Of a stretch of 11,492 nt of DNA, positions 1 through 9,899 are shown piece after piece. Origin of the DNA: an uncultured Candidatus Altimarinota bacterium (GTDB lineage Bacteria > Patescibacteriota > Gracilibacteria > BD1-5 > UBA6164); the NCBI GenBank assembly GCA_937864995.1, contig CALMDL010000282.1:1-11492 (forward strand). The letters run 5' to 3'. The translations under genes were made by a program, and so were the position numbers. The notes under the pieces are model-generated. The model did no database searches. It was given only the letters and a program-made list of their open reading frames with translations, and was not told the origin of the DNA. Position 1 is the stretch's first letter, and each line of letters opens with the position of its first letter.

Positions 1-205
1 ATATACTCCCACTCGATTAAAAAAATACAATTTCCGAAAGACTCAATATAATGGAATATAATTAATTTGGGTTACTGGAAACCACACGCGAAAAAAATTA
101 ATTATACTCATTTTTTGTTTTTATTGGAAGTTCTCTTTTATAAAAGAAGGACTTGCTATATTTGCGGTTCTTTTTTTAATTGTTTTAATTTTTTATATAA
201 AAAAA
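1..205. other. Leader region upstream of the helicase gene, no supported gene
   Basis: No gene with a start codon can be supported here. The frame of the helicase stays open upstream back to position 62, where TAA at 59-61 closes it, and a stretch rich in Phe, Ile and Leu codons would look like a membrane helix. It has no ATG, however, and contains CGA and GCG, which are otherwise almost absent from the coding DNA, so it is better read as untranslated leader. A 14-bp palindrome lies near 134-147 and a TATAAT-like box at 47-52 without a convincing -35. TATATA at 194-199 ends 6 nt before the helicase ATG and could be a -10 box for a leaderless or nearly leaderless transcript. A long structured 5' leader is also possible, as cold-shock helicases often have one. 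Confidence 0.4.
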
Positions 206-2014
<1,809 letters not shown>

Positions 2015-2025
2015 TTTAAAATATT

Positions 2026-2057
2026 AAAAAAAAGATTGCATTTGCAATCTTTTTTTA
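2026..2057. terminator. Bidirectional intrinsic terminator between convergent genes
   Basis: The perfect 8-bp stem AGATTGCA/TGCAATCT (2033-2040 and 2043-2050) with a TT loop has an A-tract on its left and a T-tract on its right, so it can stop transcription from both sides. It serves the helicase (+) and the baseplate-J-like gene (-). The last T and the A after it form part of the minus-strand gene's stop codon. Confidence 0.85.
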
Positions 2058-3662
2058 GTCTCTAACAACTTTAAATATTATATTATCAGTAATTTTTGAT
2101 ATATTATCAATAAAAAATGGTTTAGTTTCTATTTTTACGTTACTTATTTTACTATTATTTAATAGTATTTTTTCAGCTTCTTCTTTATCCATTCAAGCTA
2201 CAATAGTTTTTAGTCTTTCTACATAACTATTTGTTTTGCTTAAAAAATTATGAATAAAAAGAACTTCAACTTGAGCTGTTGCTTTTATAGAATAAGGATA
2301 ATTTTCAGTCCAAAGTATATTTGCAATTCTAAGAGATGAAGAATTTATTTCCAATATTTCTTCTACATCTTCAATTATATTATTGCTTATATCATTTCTC
2401 ATTTTACTTATAAGAAGCTCTTTATTGTATGAATATGTTGATATTTTTATTGTCGCTCATAATTCAAACTTTTCAGTTTCTTGACCTGGTTTTAAGTTTT
2501 CAAGTCAAAAAATTTCAAAATTAGAAAATTTAATAATATCATCTATTCATAAAATTTCAAACTCTACATTATTTATTTTATTTGATTCGTTTATATCATT
2601 TTTAATTTGTTTTAATGCTTCAGTTTCAATTTTTCATCTAAGTAACAATTTAGCATTTTCTATATCTTCTGTTGTTAATATTTTTGTATAGTTATCATTT
2701 GCTCATTTAAAATCAGTAATTGATATAGCATATATTTTATCTTTATCTTCTTTTAATCATGGTAGTGTTAAAATAGTTCAAGATCAAATATTTGCTTTAC
2801 TACCAGAAATTTTTCAAGTATTATCATGACTTCTAGATATTGCATAAGCATCTATTTTACCAGGAATAACCTCTCAACTTCAGCTTACACTACTAGCTGG
2901 TATTGTAACATCTCATTCTATTAAAAATGTAACTCATGATGCACTTTCAACTCTTGTGTTTTCTCTTAAATCTATTTCATCACTAAATTTATTGTATAGA
3001 GTTATTTTTCATCTTGAATTTGAAACTGTTTTTTCAGAAATTCCAGATGTTCAAAATTTTTCATTTATTGAAACTACTTTTTCTATTTTTTTAAGTTTTA
3101 TTGTGTTTTCATCAAGTACATATTCATCTTCTTTCATTTCTGTAAAAACGAAATTTTTTGCTTTTGTTTTTACTTCAATTTCAGGACTTATATATATATA
3201 TGTTTTATTTACTGCAAAATAAAATATAAATATTAAAAGAAATAAAGAGAAAAATATAAAAGTTATAAAATATCATATTTTTCAATTTCAATACCTTTTA
3301 TTATATCTAGATAAAACATTGTCATGATTTTTTTGTAAAAATACATCTTTTATTTCTCTAAAATAATTTTTAAATGTGTATAAGAAATACTCTAAAAAAG
3401 TATAATTATATTCTACTAAATCAGGATTATCTGTTATAGAATATTTTATACCTAAATTTTTTCATATTTTTTTAGCAGTTTTATCATTTGTTATTATAAT
3501 TAGTTCTCTTTTTGCTGCTTTTGTTTTTATTATTTTTAAAGAAGTATAATTATGTAAAACAGGATGACCAAAAGGAAACTCTATAATTAGCTCTTTTTCA
3601 GTGTTGTTTTTTATTTTTATAATTATATCTACGATAGAATCATTTTTGTGTATTTTTATCAT
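2055..3662 (-). CDS. Membrane-anchored protein with baseplate-J-like domain
   Basis: 535 residues with TGA as Gly. The N-terminal about 125 residues form a charged, probably cytoplasmic domain that includes a segment like LIIITNDKTAKKIGKNLGIK. One strong transmembrane helix follows at about 130-152, then a large, probably extracytoplasmic region. A stretch near 213-310 (KITLYNKFS, then a Gly-rich turn with VTIPASS, ISRSHDN and LTLPGLK) has the look of a domain common in CPR membrane proteins that is often annotated baseplate J/gp47-like; I recognise it by pattern only. The C-terminal part is mixed alpha/beta without a motif I know. Function is unknown; a surface or envelope role is inference from topology. 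ATG 3662 is the only good start and has no Shine-Dalgarno. There are no phage tail neighbours, so this is not evidence of a prophage. It is transcribed alone, divergent from mutS. Confidence 0.75.
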
Positions 3663-3694
3663 GGAACTTTTTTTATTTTTAACTATATAGAGAA

Positions 3695-3723
3695 TATATA
3701 AATAACATTATTTTTCAAGTAAA
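3695..3723 (-). promoter_or_regulatory. Candidate promoter for the baseplate-J-like gene
   Basis: On the minus strand TTTACT (3718-3723) is followed after 17 bp by TATATA (3695-3700). That would start transcription about 25 nt before the ATG. The spacing is ideal, but in DNA this AT-rich such matches arise by chance. Confidence 0.35.
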
Positions 3724-3789
3724 TATTTTCTTTACAAAACTTTTATTATAACTAAAATCATAACATATTTAAAAACTAAATAAATTATT

Positions 3790-5175
3790 TTGATAGAAAT
3801 TGAAAACATTATTGAATTACTTGAAAAATCTATAAAAGAAAACTGAGAAAATTCTCTAACTTCTTGAGAAATAATAGCTGATGGTTATGATTCTGTTGTT
3901 GATGATTATAGAAATATATTAAATAATTCAAAAGATTGGCTTACATCTTATCAATCTAGATTAATTAATGAAACTCAAATTAATAATTTAAAAGTAAAAT
4001 ATACAAATATATCAGGTTATTTTATAGAAATACCTAAATCTCAAACTTCAAAAATTCCAGATACATTTATCCATAAACAAACTTTGGTTAATGCTTCTAG
4101 ATATATAACTATTGAATTAAAAGAATTTGAACAAAAATTTTTGGAAGCACAAAATGAAAAAGCACTAAGAGAATATGAAATTTTTCTTGATATAAGAGAA
4201 AAAATTTTGGGTAATTATTCTAATATTAAAAAATGATCAGACTTATCAGCAAATATAGATTTTATATCTTCTTTATCACAAGTTGCATATGAGAATAACT
4301 ATGTTAAACCAAATATAGTTAATAGTTATGATTTAAATATAGTTTCTTGAAGACATCCTATAATTGAAAAAAAATCTATTGATTTTATAAGTAATAATTT
4401 GGATTTAAATAATAATAAATTTATACATATTATTACTGGTCCAAATATGTGATGAAAATCAACATTTTTGAGACAAAATGCACTTATAATATTACTTGCT
4501 CATATAGGTAGTTATGTACCTGCTAAATCAGCAAATATTCCTATTACTGACAAAATATTTTCTAGAATATGAGCAAATGATAATTTATTTTTAGGTCAAT
4601 CTACTTTTATGGTAGAGATGCAAGAAGTTGCAAACATATTAAATAATTCTACAAAAAATAGTTTTGTAATAATTGATGAAGTATGAAGATGAACAAGTAC
4701 ATATGATGGTATGAGTTTAGCTTGGGCTATATTAAAAGAAAATCATGATAACATAAAAGCAAAAACTCTTTTTGCAACTCATTATCATGAATTAATTGAT
4801 GAATCAAAAAACCTAAGCTGAGTTTCAAATTTTTCTGTTGCAGTTTGAGAAAATGAAGAAAATCTAGTTTTTCTTAGAAAAATAATCCCAGGATGAATTA
4901 AGAAATCATTTTGACTTGAAGTTGCAAAAATTGCTTGATTGTCTAACTCAACTATTACAGAAGCAAAGAAAATGCTTAAAAAATTGGAAATAGAGCATAA
5001 CAGAGTATTTTGATGACAACTTACTTTATGAACTGAGCCTATAGTTGAATATATAGAAAAAGAAGTATTTTGTGTAAGTGAAGTAGAACAAGAATTAAAA
5101 AAATTGGATATAAATAATCTAACACCAATAGAAGCTTTAAGTAAATTAAATGAATTGAAATGAAAAATAAAATAA
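3790..5175 (+). CDS. mutS: MutS-family ATPase lacking the N-terminal mismatch-recognition half
   Basis: 461 residues starting at TTG 3790, the only bacterial-type start after the in-frame TAA at 3781-3783; no ATG occurs before the Walker A motif. Present parts are a piece of the core/lever domain, the clamp region ([15 protein letters not shown] onward), the SGRHPIIE motif near 186-193, Walker A GPNMGGKST (217-225, two TGA glycines), the STFMVEM signature (271-277), Walker B with D296/E297 followed by [18 protein letters not shown] (328-335), and the C-terminal helix-turn-helix with KKSFGLEVAKIAGL. Full MutS is about 800-900 residues. Missing are the mismatch-binding domain with its Phe-x-Glu, the connector, and part of the core, roughly the first 400 residues. 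The ATPase looks intact, so the protein may fold and dimerise but should not recognise mismatches in the usual way. The 127 bp upstream encode no missing part. It may be a 5'-truncated relic or a functional short form. It is co-transcribed with the following glycosyltransferase (5 nt gap). Confidence 0.85.
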
Positions 5176-5180
5176 TAATA

Positions 5181-6248
5181 ATGCATGATACATTTTTGTA
5201 TAAATGAGGTTGAGAAAGGTTAATTCTTATGATGGCAAAAGCATTAAATGCTGATTTAGCATCATGATTTTTTAGTAAGGGGAGTTTTAATTTAAGAAAA
5301 GAATGATTTAAGTGAAAAATGATAAGTGTTTCAAGTGAAATATTTAAAAAGTGATTTAGACACATAAAATTGAAATTTGCTTTTTTGTTTAAAACTGGTT
5401 TTTTAAAAAAATATGATACTGTTATTTTTTCTTGAGATAGTATAAGTGCAGTTAGAAATTGTAATAAAAATCAGAAAAAAGTATATTATTGTCATACTCC
5501 ACCTAGATATATTTATGATTTACATGATTTATATCTTAAAAAAGTACCATATTTTTTGAAAACTGCTTTCAAAGTCTTTAGTTTTGTTTTTAAAAAAATG
5601 TATGAAAGAGATGTTAAAAAAATGGATTTAATTTTAACAAATTCTATAAATACTCAAAAAAGAATAAAAAAATTTCTTTGACTTGATAGTGTTGTATTGT
5701 ATCCACCTGTAAATTTAGAAGAATTTAAATATATAGAAACAAGTGATTATTATTTATCATTTGCTAGATTATCTGATGCAAAAAGGGTAGATAAAATAGT
5801 TGAAGCATTTAAACAAATGCCTGATAAAAAATTACTTGTAATTTATTGAGAAAATGATCCTCAAAAACAAAAAATATTTACTATTGCAAGTTGATATAAT
5901 AATATAAATTTTAAAACTCTTCCTTGAAATAGAGGTTTTACAGATTATGTTGGTAAATGTATAGCAACTATTTATATACCTATTGATGAAGATTTTGGTA
6001 TGAGTCCAGTTGAAAGTATGTCTGCATGAAAACCTGTATTATGAGTTGATGATTGATGATTAAAAGAAACAATTATTGATGGTAAAACTTGATATTTGAT
6101 TCCAAAAGAAGCAAATATACAAGATATAATTGATTCAGTAAATAAATTAACAGTAGAATCTTGTATAGAAATGAAAGATGATTGTATCGAAAGAGCTAAA
6201 GATTTTTCTCTTGTGCAATTTGAAAAAAAATTAAAAGAATATGTTTAA
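5181..6248 (+). CDS. Glycosyltransferase family 4 (GT-B fold)
   Basis: 355 residues, TGA as Gly. This is a retaining nucleotide-sugar-dependent glycosyltransferase that likely adds a sugar, perhaps mannose, to a lipid-linked surface polysaccharide at the inner face of the membrane. Seen in the sequence are an N-terminal acceptor-side loop KGGGERL (8-14), the YYCHTPPRY motif (102-110) typical of WbaZ-like and other mannosyltransferase-type GT4 enzymes, the FARLSDAKRVDKIVEAF segment opening the C-terminal domain, and the E-x7-E motif at E270 and E278 (EDFGMSPVE) followed by AGKPVLG. Length is normal. ATG 5181 is preceded by an ATA/ATAAT run and no Shine-Dalgarno. It begins 5 nt after mutS stops, so both are probably on one mRNA, although their roles seem unrelated. 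The donor sugar cannot be read from the sequence. Confidence 0.9.
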
Positions 6249-6276
6249 AAACATATTCTTTTAATTTTTTTTCAAA

Positions 6277-6300
6277 AAAAGAGACTTTTAAGTCTCTTTT
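6277..6300. terminator. Bidirectional terminator between glycosyltransferase and STAS gene
   Basis: An 11-bp perfect stem (6277-6287 and 6290-6300) with a two-base loop and core GAGACTT/AAGTCTC. The left arm starts in a run of seven A, giving a seven-T tract when read on the minus strand. On the plus strand the T tract is only four long. It lies between convergent genes and probably serves both. Confidence 0.8.
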
Positions 6301-6308
6301 AATATTTA

Positions 6309-6659
6309 TTAACTCATTGCTGCAATAGCATCTCTTTCAGTATCAACAGTTGGAACAATAGTTGTAATACCTACAAGTTCTAATATATCTTTTACTCCAT
6401 CAGAACAATTTGATATTTGCATTTGACCATCATTATCTTCAATATTTGAAAATACATCAGCAATATAACCAATTGATTTTGAGTTTAGATATTTTAATCC
6501 AGACATATTTAAAATGATTTTTTTTCATGAAAAATCACCAATTGCATCATAAATACTTTTAAATGTTTTATCTGCATTTGTCTCATCTAATTCTCAAGAA
6601 AATTCAAAAATGATAATACCATTTTCTTCTTTTTTATTTACTTCTATTAATGTTTCCAT
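6309..6659 (-). CDS. STAS-domain protein (anti-anti-sigma factor type)
   Basis: 116 residues, TGA as Gly. A single STAS domain fills the protein: opening beta strands with IIIFEFSGELDETNAD, then the conserved strand-loop-helix IILNMSGLKYLNSKSIGYI (48-66), then the C-terminal helices. In SpoIIAA/RsbV proteins the loop reads about DSSGL, with a serine phosphorylated by a partner kinase. Here it reads NSKSI (59-63): the acidic residue is Asn and the second Ser is Lys, while one Ser (60) aligns with the phosphorylation loop and Ser62 lies next to it. Partner-switching control by phosphorylation is therefore uncertain. No RsbW/SpoIIAB kinase or phosphatase is next to it. The gene stands alone, with a good promoter and terminator. 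ATG 6659 gives the complete first beta strand. Confidence 0.85.
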
Positions 6660-6697
6660 AAAATGTTTTTAAGTTATTTTATTAAATTTATATATTT

Positions 6698-6726
6698 ATT
6701 ATAATACAAAAAATTATTTAAATCAA
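6698..6726 (-). promoter_or_regulatory. Sigma-70-type promoter of the STAS gene
   Basis: On the minus strand TTGATT (6721-6726) is followed after exactly 17 bp by TATAAT (6698-6703), giving a predicted leader of about 30 nt. This is the closest match to a consensus promoter in the window. The -10 overlaps a TATAAT on the plus strand (6700-6705), which could serve the divergent tsaE gene, but no plus-strand -35 is visible. Confidence 0.6.
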
Positions 6727-6750
6727 ATTTTAACACATTTTTTTCTTGAT

Positions 6751-7146
6751 ATGATTAAAAAATATACCATAGATAATATTAAATCACTAGATTTACCTAT
6801 AAAAAAACCTTGTATTATATTCCTAAAATGAGATTTATGAGCAGGTAAAACTACTATTAGTAAGCATATTTTAAATAATTTGATATGAATAACTCAAGAT
6901 ATTATATCACCAACTTACACATATTACAATAAATATGATGATAATTTTCATTTTGATTTATATAGACTTACAAATTATGATGAATTTTTTGCTATATGAT
7001 GAGAAGATATAATGGATAATAATACTTGAATTATAATTGTAGAGTGGCCAGAAATAATAGAACCTTATTATAAAGCTGATTTTGTTATAAATATTAAAAA
7101 AACAGAAAATGAAAATGAAAGGGAACTTGAAATAATTACAAAATAA
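6751..7146 (+). CDS. tsaE: TsaE, ATPase of the tRNA t6A37 modification complex
   Basis: 131 residues, TGA as Gly. TsaE works with TsaB and TsaD to place threonylcarbamoyl on A37 of ANN-reading tRNAs, acting as the ATP-hydrolysing factor that resets the TsaBD complex. Seen are the P-loop FLKGDLGAGKTT (24-35), with G27 and G30 the flanking glycines and TGA used in this loop, the switch SPTYTY (53-58), the HFDLYRL motif (67-73) and the EWPE motif (98-101), whose Trp is TGG. It is a little shorter than the E. coli protein (about 153 residues), mainly at the termini, and is complete for a CPR version. tsaB and tsaD are not in the window. It has no visible Shine-Dalgarno. A strong hairpin follows directly after the stop codon. 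Confidence 0.93.
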
Positions 7147-7187
7147 AAAACAAATCCGAACTCTAAAAAGTTCGGATTTGTTTTTTA
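7145..7187. terminator. Strong bidirectional terminator between tsaE and the sugar transferase gene
   Basis: A perfect 18-bp inverted repeat (7145-7162 and 7169-7186) with a 6-nt loop, a CCGAACT/AGTTCGG core, A-run on the left and T-run on the right. It overlaps both stop codons: tsaE TAA at 7144-7146 and the minus-strand stop at 7185-7187. It is the strongest hairpin in the window. Confidence 0.93.
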
Positions 7188-8663
7188 TTTTCTTTTTAAT
7201 ACAACACTAAATGTTTTTAAAATTATTTTTAAATCAAGTAGCATACTCCAATTTTCTATATAAAATATATCAAGTTCTGCTTCTTTTTTAAAATCATTAT
7301 CATCTCTACCATTTACTTGTGCCATTCATGTAATTCAAGGTTTTATTGTAAGTAATCTTTTTTGGTCTATACTATATTTTTCTACTTCTCTTGGTTGGTG
7401 TGGTCTTGGTCAAACAAGACTCATGTTTCAAATAATTAGATTAAAAAATTGAGGTATTTCATCAATAGAATATTTTTCTATAAATGTTCAAATTTTTGTT
7501 TTTCTAGGATCATCTTTTATTTTATATAATGGTCCATTTCTAGTTGAACTTTTTTCAATTAATTCTTTTTCTAAAAGTAGTGCTTCATCGTCTTTTTTTA
7601 GCTTAGAATAAGCATCTTTTATACAATATTCCCATTTCATATATCTGAATTTGTATAAATTAAATTTTTTTCATCATTGTCCAATTCTTTTATTTTTATA
7701 AAAAATTGGTCCACTAGGATCTTCTATTTTTATCATTATTCAAACTATAATTAAAACAGGAGAAAAAATGATTACTCATATAATTCATGCAATAAAATCA
7801 AATAATCTTTTAAAGATTTTTGCCCAATTATCAAGGGAAGTGTTATTTATTTCTATTACGGGAATTTTATTTATAAGTGATAGAGTTGTGTTTGTTTTAG
7901 TAACATCAAATGAATTTGTTATATATCTATATCTTATACCAAATATTCTTGTTAACTCCCAAAGTTCATGTAAATCTTTTTTGTTATAGTCACTATCAAT
8001 ATATAAAACTTCATCACATTTTTTCTTTTCAAATAAAGTTTTAATTTTTTCTAAATTTCATTTATATCTTATATCTTGATTTTCTAATTTTTCTTTATTA
8101 GAATATCCTATTATTTTGTAAATTTTTGATTCATTTATATCTTCTACAATTTCAATTATTCTTTCACTAGATTTATTTGTAATTAAAAGTAATTTCTTTT
8201 TTGATAAAATTCATTTTTTTAATAAAAAATATTCTAAATTATTTAAAAATACTCTTTCTAATATTACTGCAAAAGTTCATATCGTAAATGTATAAAAAAT
8301 GATAAGTCTAGGTATATCTGTATTATAAATAATTCATTTTCAAAGAAATATGAAAAATGAAAAAAATACCATAGTATAAAAAGAATACCTAATTATTTGA
8401 AAAAATTCTTGAATTTTAGATGATGTAAGTTTTATTAGATATAATCAATGAGTTGCCAATATAAAAATGTATAACAAACTTCAAAATATAGCAAAGTTAA
8501 ACAATGCTTCATTTGTTATTGTTTTTACAGGTAAATTTAGCCATGGTAAAAAATCAGGAACAAGTCTAAGCTCCCTAGATATATAAAAACTTGAAAAAAT
8601 AATTAAAAAATCAAGTGGTAGTCTAATTGCACCAAATATAATATCGTGTTTTTTCATAAGCAT
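7185..8663 (-). CDS. Polyprenyl-phosphate sugar phosphotransferase (WcaJ/WbaP type)
   Basis: 492 residues, TGA as Gly. The enzyme transfers a sugar-1-phosphate from a nucleotide sugar to a polyprenyl phosphate carrier in the membrane, the first step of surface polysaccharide synthesis. The N-terminal half has several hydrophobic segments (about 13-30, 50-75, 90-137), then a soluble nucleotide-binding-like region (about 150-260). The catalytic domain begins near 287 with RLFDF and a membrane helix, then EDPSGPIFYKNKRIG, KFRYM (338-342; most family members have KFRSM), SIDEIPQ with the D401-E402 pair, and GPRP (418-421). It ends at the usual place after NGRDD and a KTFSVVLKR tail. The full length fits the WcaJ/WbaP/ExoY-long family. 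ATG 8657 is an alternative start two codons downstream. The GT4 enzyme elsewhere in the window could act later in the same pathway, but the two genes are in different units. The sugar cannot be told. Confidence 0.92.
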
Positions 8664-8684
8664 TTGGAAAATTAATTTTGTAGT

Positions 8685-8712
8685 ATTTTACTTTTTTGTT
8701 TTTATTTTGCAA
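8685..8712 (-). promoter_or_regulatory. Candidate promoter of the sugar transferase gene
   Basis: On the minus strand TTGCAA (8707-8712), 16 bp, TAAAAT (8685-8690), predicting a leader of about 15 nt. An alternative pair further upstream is TTGAGT with an 18-bp spacer to TACAAT. The 100-bp region 8664-8763 must also hold the promoter of the divergent membrane protein gene, where TATACT (8734-8739) or TATATA (8745-8750) are possible -10 boxes. Confidence 0.35.
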
Positions 8713-8763
8713 ATTGTATGTATTTTATTAAAATATACTCAAATTATATATTAAAAATTAAAT

Positions 8764-9819
8764 ATGAAAATCGCAGTAAAAACTATTTATACAGATATTT
8801 CTTTATTATATAAAAATTTATTACATTGGAATATATCTAAAGTTATTATATTTTTATGGTGAATTTTATTATGAGTAGTTGCAATAATACCTTTTGCAAT
8901 ATTGTTTTATATTTATTCATTTTCATCTTGAGTTCCTTTTGGAGATTTTACAAATTCACTTTTAAATAGCGTTTATATGACTGATTTATTGTGAAATTTT
9001 ATATATGTATTATCTCTATGAGCATATACTCTTAGTTACTTTTTTACATTTATATTATTTATAAAATTAAGTAATTGATATTTAGAATGAAATAAAATTG
9101 AATTTATTAAAAATGAATATTTAAATTATAAATTATATTTTAGATATTTAAAATTAACACTTTTAAATTTAATTATTTTTTTGGTTCCAGTATTGTTATT
9201 TATATTGATTTTAAGTATTTCTATAATTGCATTATGATGAATTGAAGAGGTTTCTCTTATGGTTGTTTCTAGTAGAACAAATGCATTTTCAGTATTGTCA
9301 CTTATTTTATTTGTGATATTGCTTATAAAATTATATTATCTTTTTTATAGATTTGTTTTTTCTTATTTTTTATTATTAGAAGAAAATGAAAAATCTACTT
9401 CTATAGTATGATTACTTAAAAAATCATTTCATAAAACTATATGATTTAAAAAATTTATTGTTTTTACTATTTCTTTAATTTTAGTTTGATTAGCATATTT
9501 ACCATTTTCAATAATTTCTACATATATAAATTGAAATTATAGTGATTTAGAAGGTTATTATTGATATTTAAGTTTAAAAGAAGAAGATAGAGCTACTTTA
9601 AAAGGTATAAATACATATTATTATGAATGATTAGAAGAAAAATATGCTTGAAAAGATATAACAAATATCGAATCAATGCAAACTAGATATTATATTTTTT
9701 CAATATTATATAAAATATTTGAATTTATATTTATATTTGGTGTTTATACTATGTTTTTGACTTCATTTTATAAAAGAAATATTTTTACAGATGAAGTAAA
9801 TTTAGAACAAAAGTCATAA
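8764..9819 (+). CDS. Multi-pass membrane protein of unknown function
   Basis: 351 residues, TGA as Gly. I do not recognise the family. Hydrophobic segments suggest about six transmembrane helices: roughly 26-52, 76-105, 127-160, 171-205, 232-258 and 309-338. A long hydrophilic loop at about 259-308 is rich in Tyr, Glu and Gly (LEGYYGYLSLKEEDRA), and the C-terminus is short and charged. The first 25 residues look like an amphipathic or cytoplasmic lead. There is no ATP-binding, catalytic or known transporter motif. It is divergent from the sugar phosphotransferase gene and could be linked to envelope or polysaccharide function, but only position suggests this. Many glycines are TGA, often inside membrane helices. 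ATG 8764 has no Shine-Dalgarno. Confidence 0.8.
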
Positions 9820-9835
9820 AAATTACAATTATAAA

Positions 9836-9865
9836 AAAATAAAAGAGACCGGTCTCTTTTATTTT
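9836..9865. terminator. 30-bp perfect palindrome, probable terminator
   Basis: Two 15-bp arms (9836-9850 and 9851-9865) meet without a spacer at CC/GG, so the RNA hairpin would have a four-base CCGG loop and a GAGA/TCTC-based stem. It lies 16 nt after the membrane protein stop. T-runs are interrupted (TTTTATTTT), so it may be a weaker terminator. ACCGGT in its centre (9848-9853) recurs at 9875-9880, just before ymdB. Confidence 0.7.
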
Positions 9866-9888
9866 AAAAAAATTACCGGTTTTATTAA

Positions 9889-9894
9889 TATATT
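9889..9894 (+). promoter_or_regulatory. Possible -10 box for a leaderless ymdB transcript
   Basis: TATATT ends 5 nt before the ymdB ATG. If used, transcription would start at or next to the ATG. No good -35 is seen; an A-run occupies that position. The ACCGGT copy at 9875-9880 lies just upstream and could be a regulator site. Confidence 0.25.
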
Positions 9895-9899
9895 TTGAA

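Noticed and set aside
62..205. Open frame in phase with the helicase that could encode an N-terminal membrane helix
   Set aside because: There is no ATG, GTG or TTG in frame, it contains CGA and GCG unlike the coding DNA, and DeaD proteins do not start with a membrane helix.
2956..3222. Plus-strand 88-residue hydrophobic protein
   Set aside because: Antisense shadow of the baseplate-J-like gene; its Phe/Ser-rich content comes from reversed Lys/Glu codons.
2055..3662. Prophage or contractile injection system component
   Set aside because: No other tail, tube, sheath or phage genes are nearby, and the protein is membrane-anchored with a CPR-typical layout.
4785..5365. Two overlapping minus-strand frames of 133 and 108 residues
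   Set aside because: They are antisense to mutS and the glycosyltransferase, which have clear motifs across this span.
7768..7989. Plus-strand 73-residue frame
   Set aside because: Antisense shadow within the sugar phosphotransferase gene.
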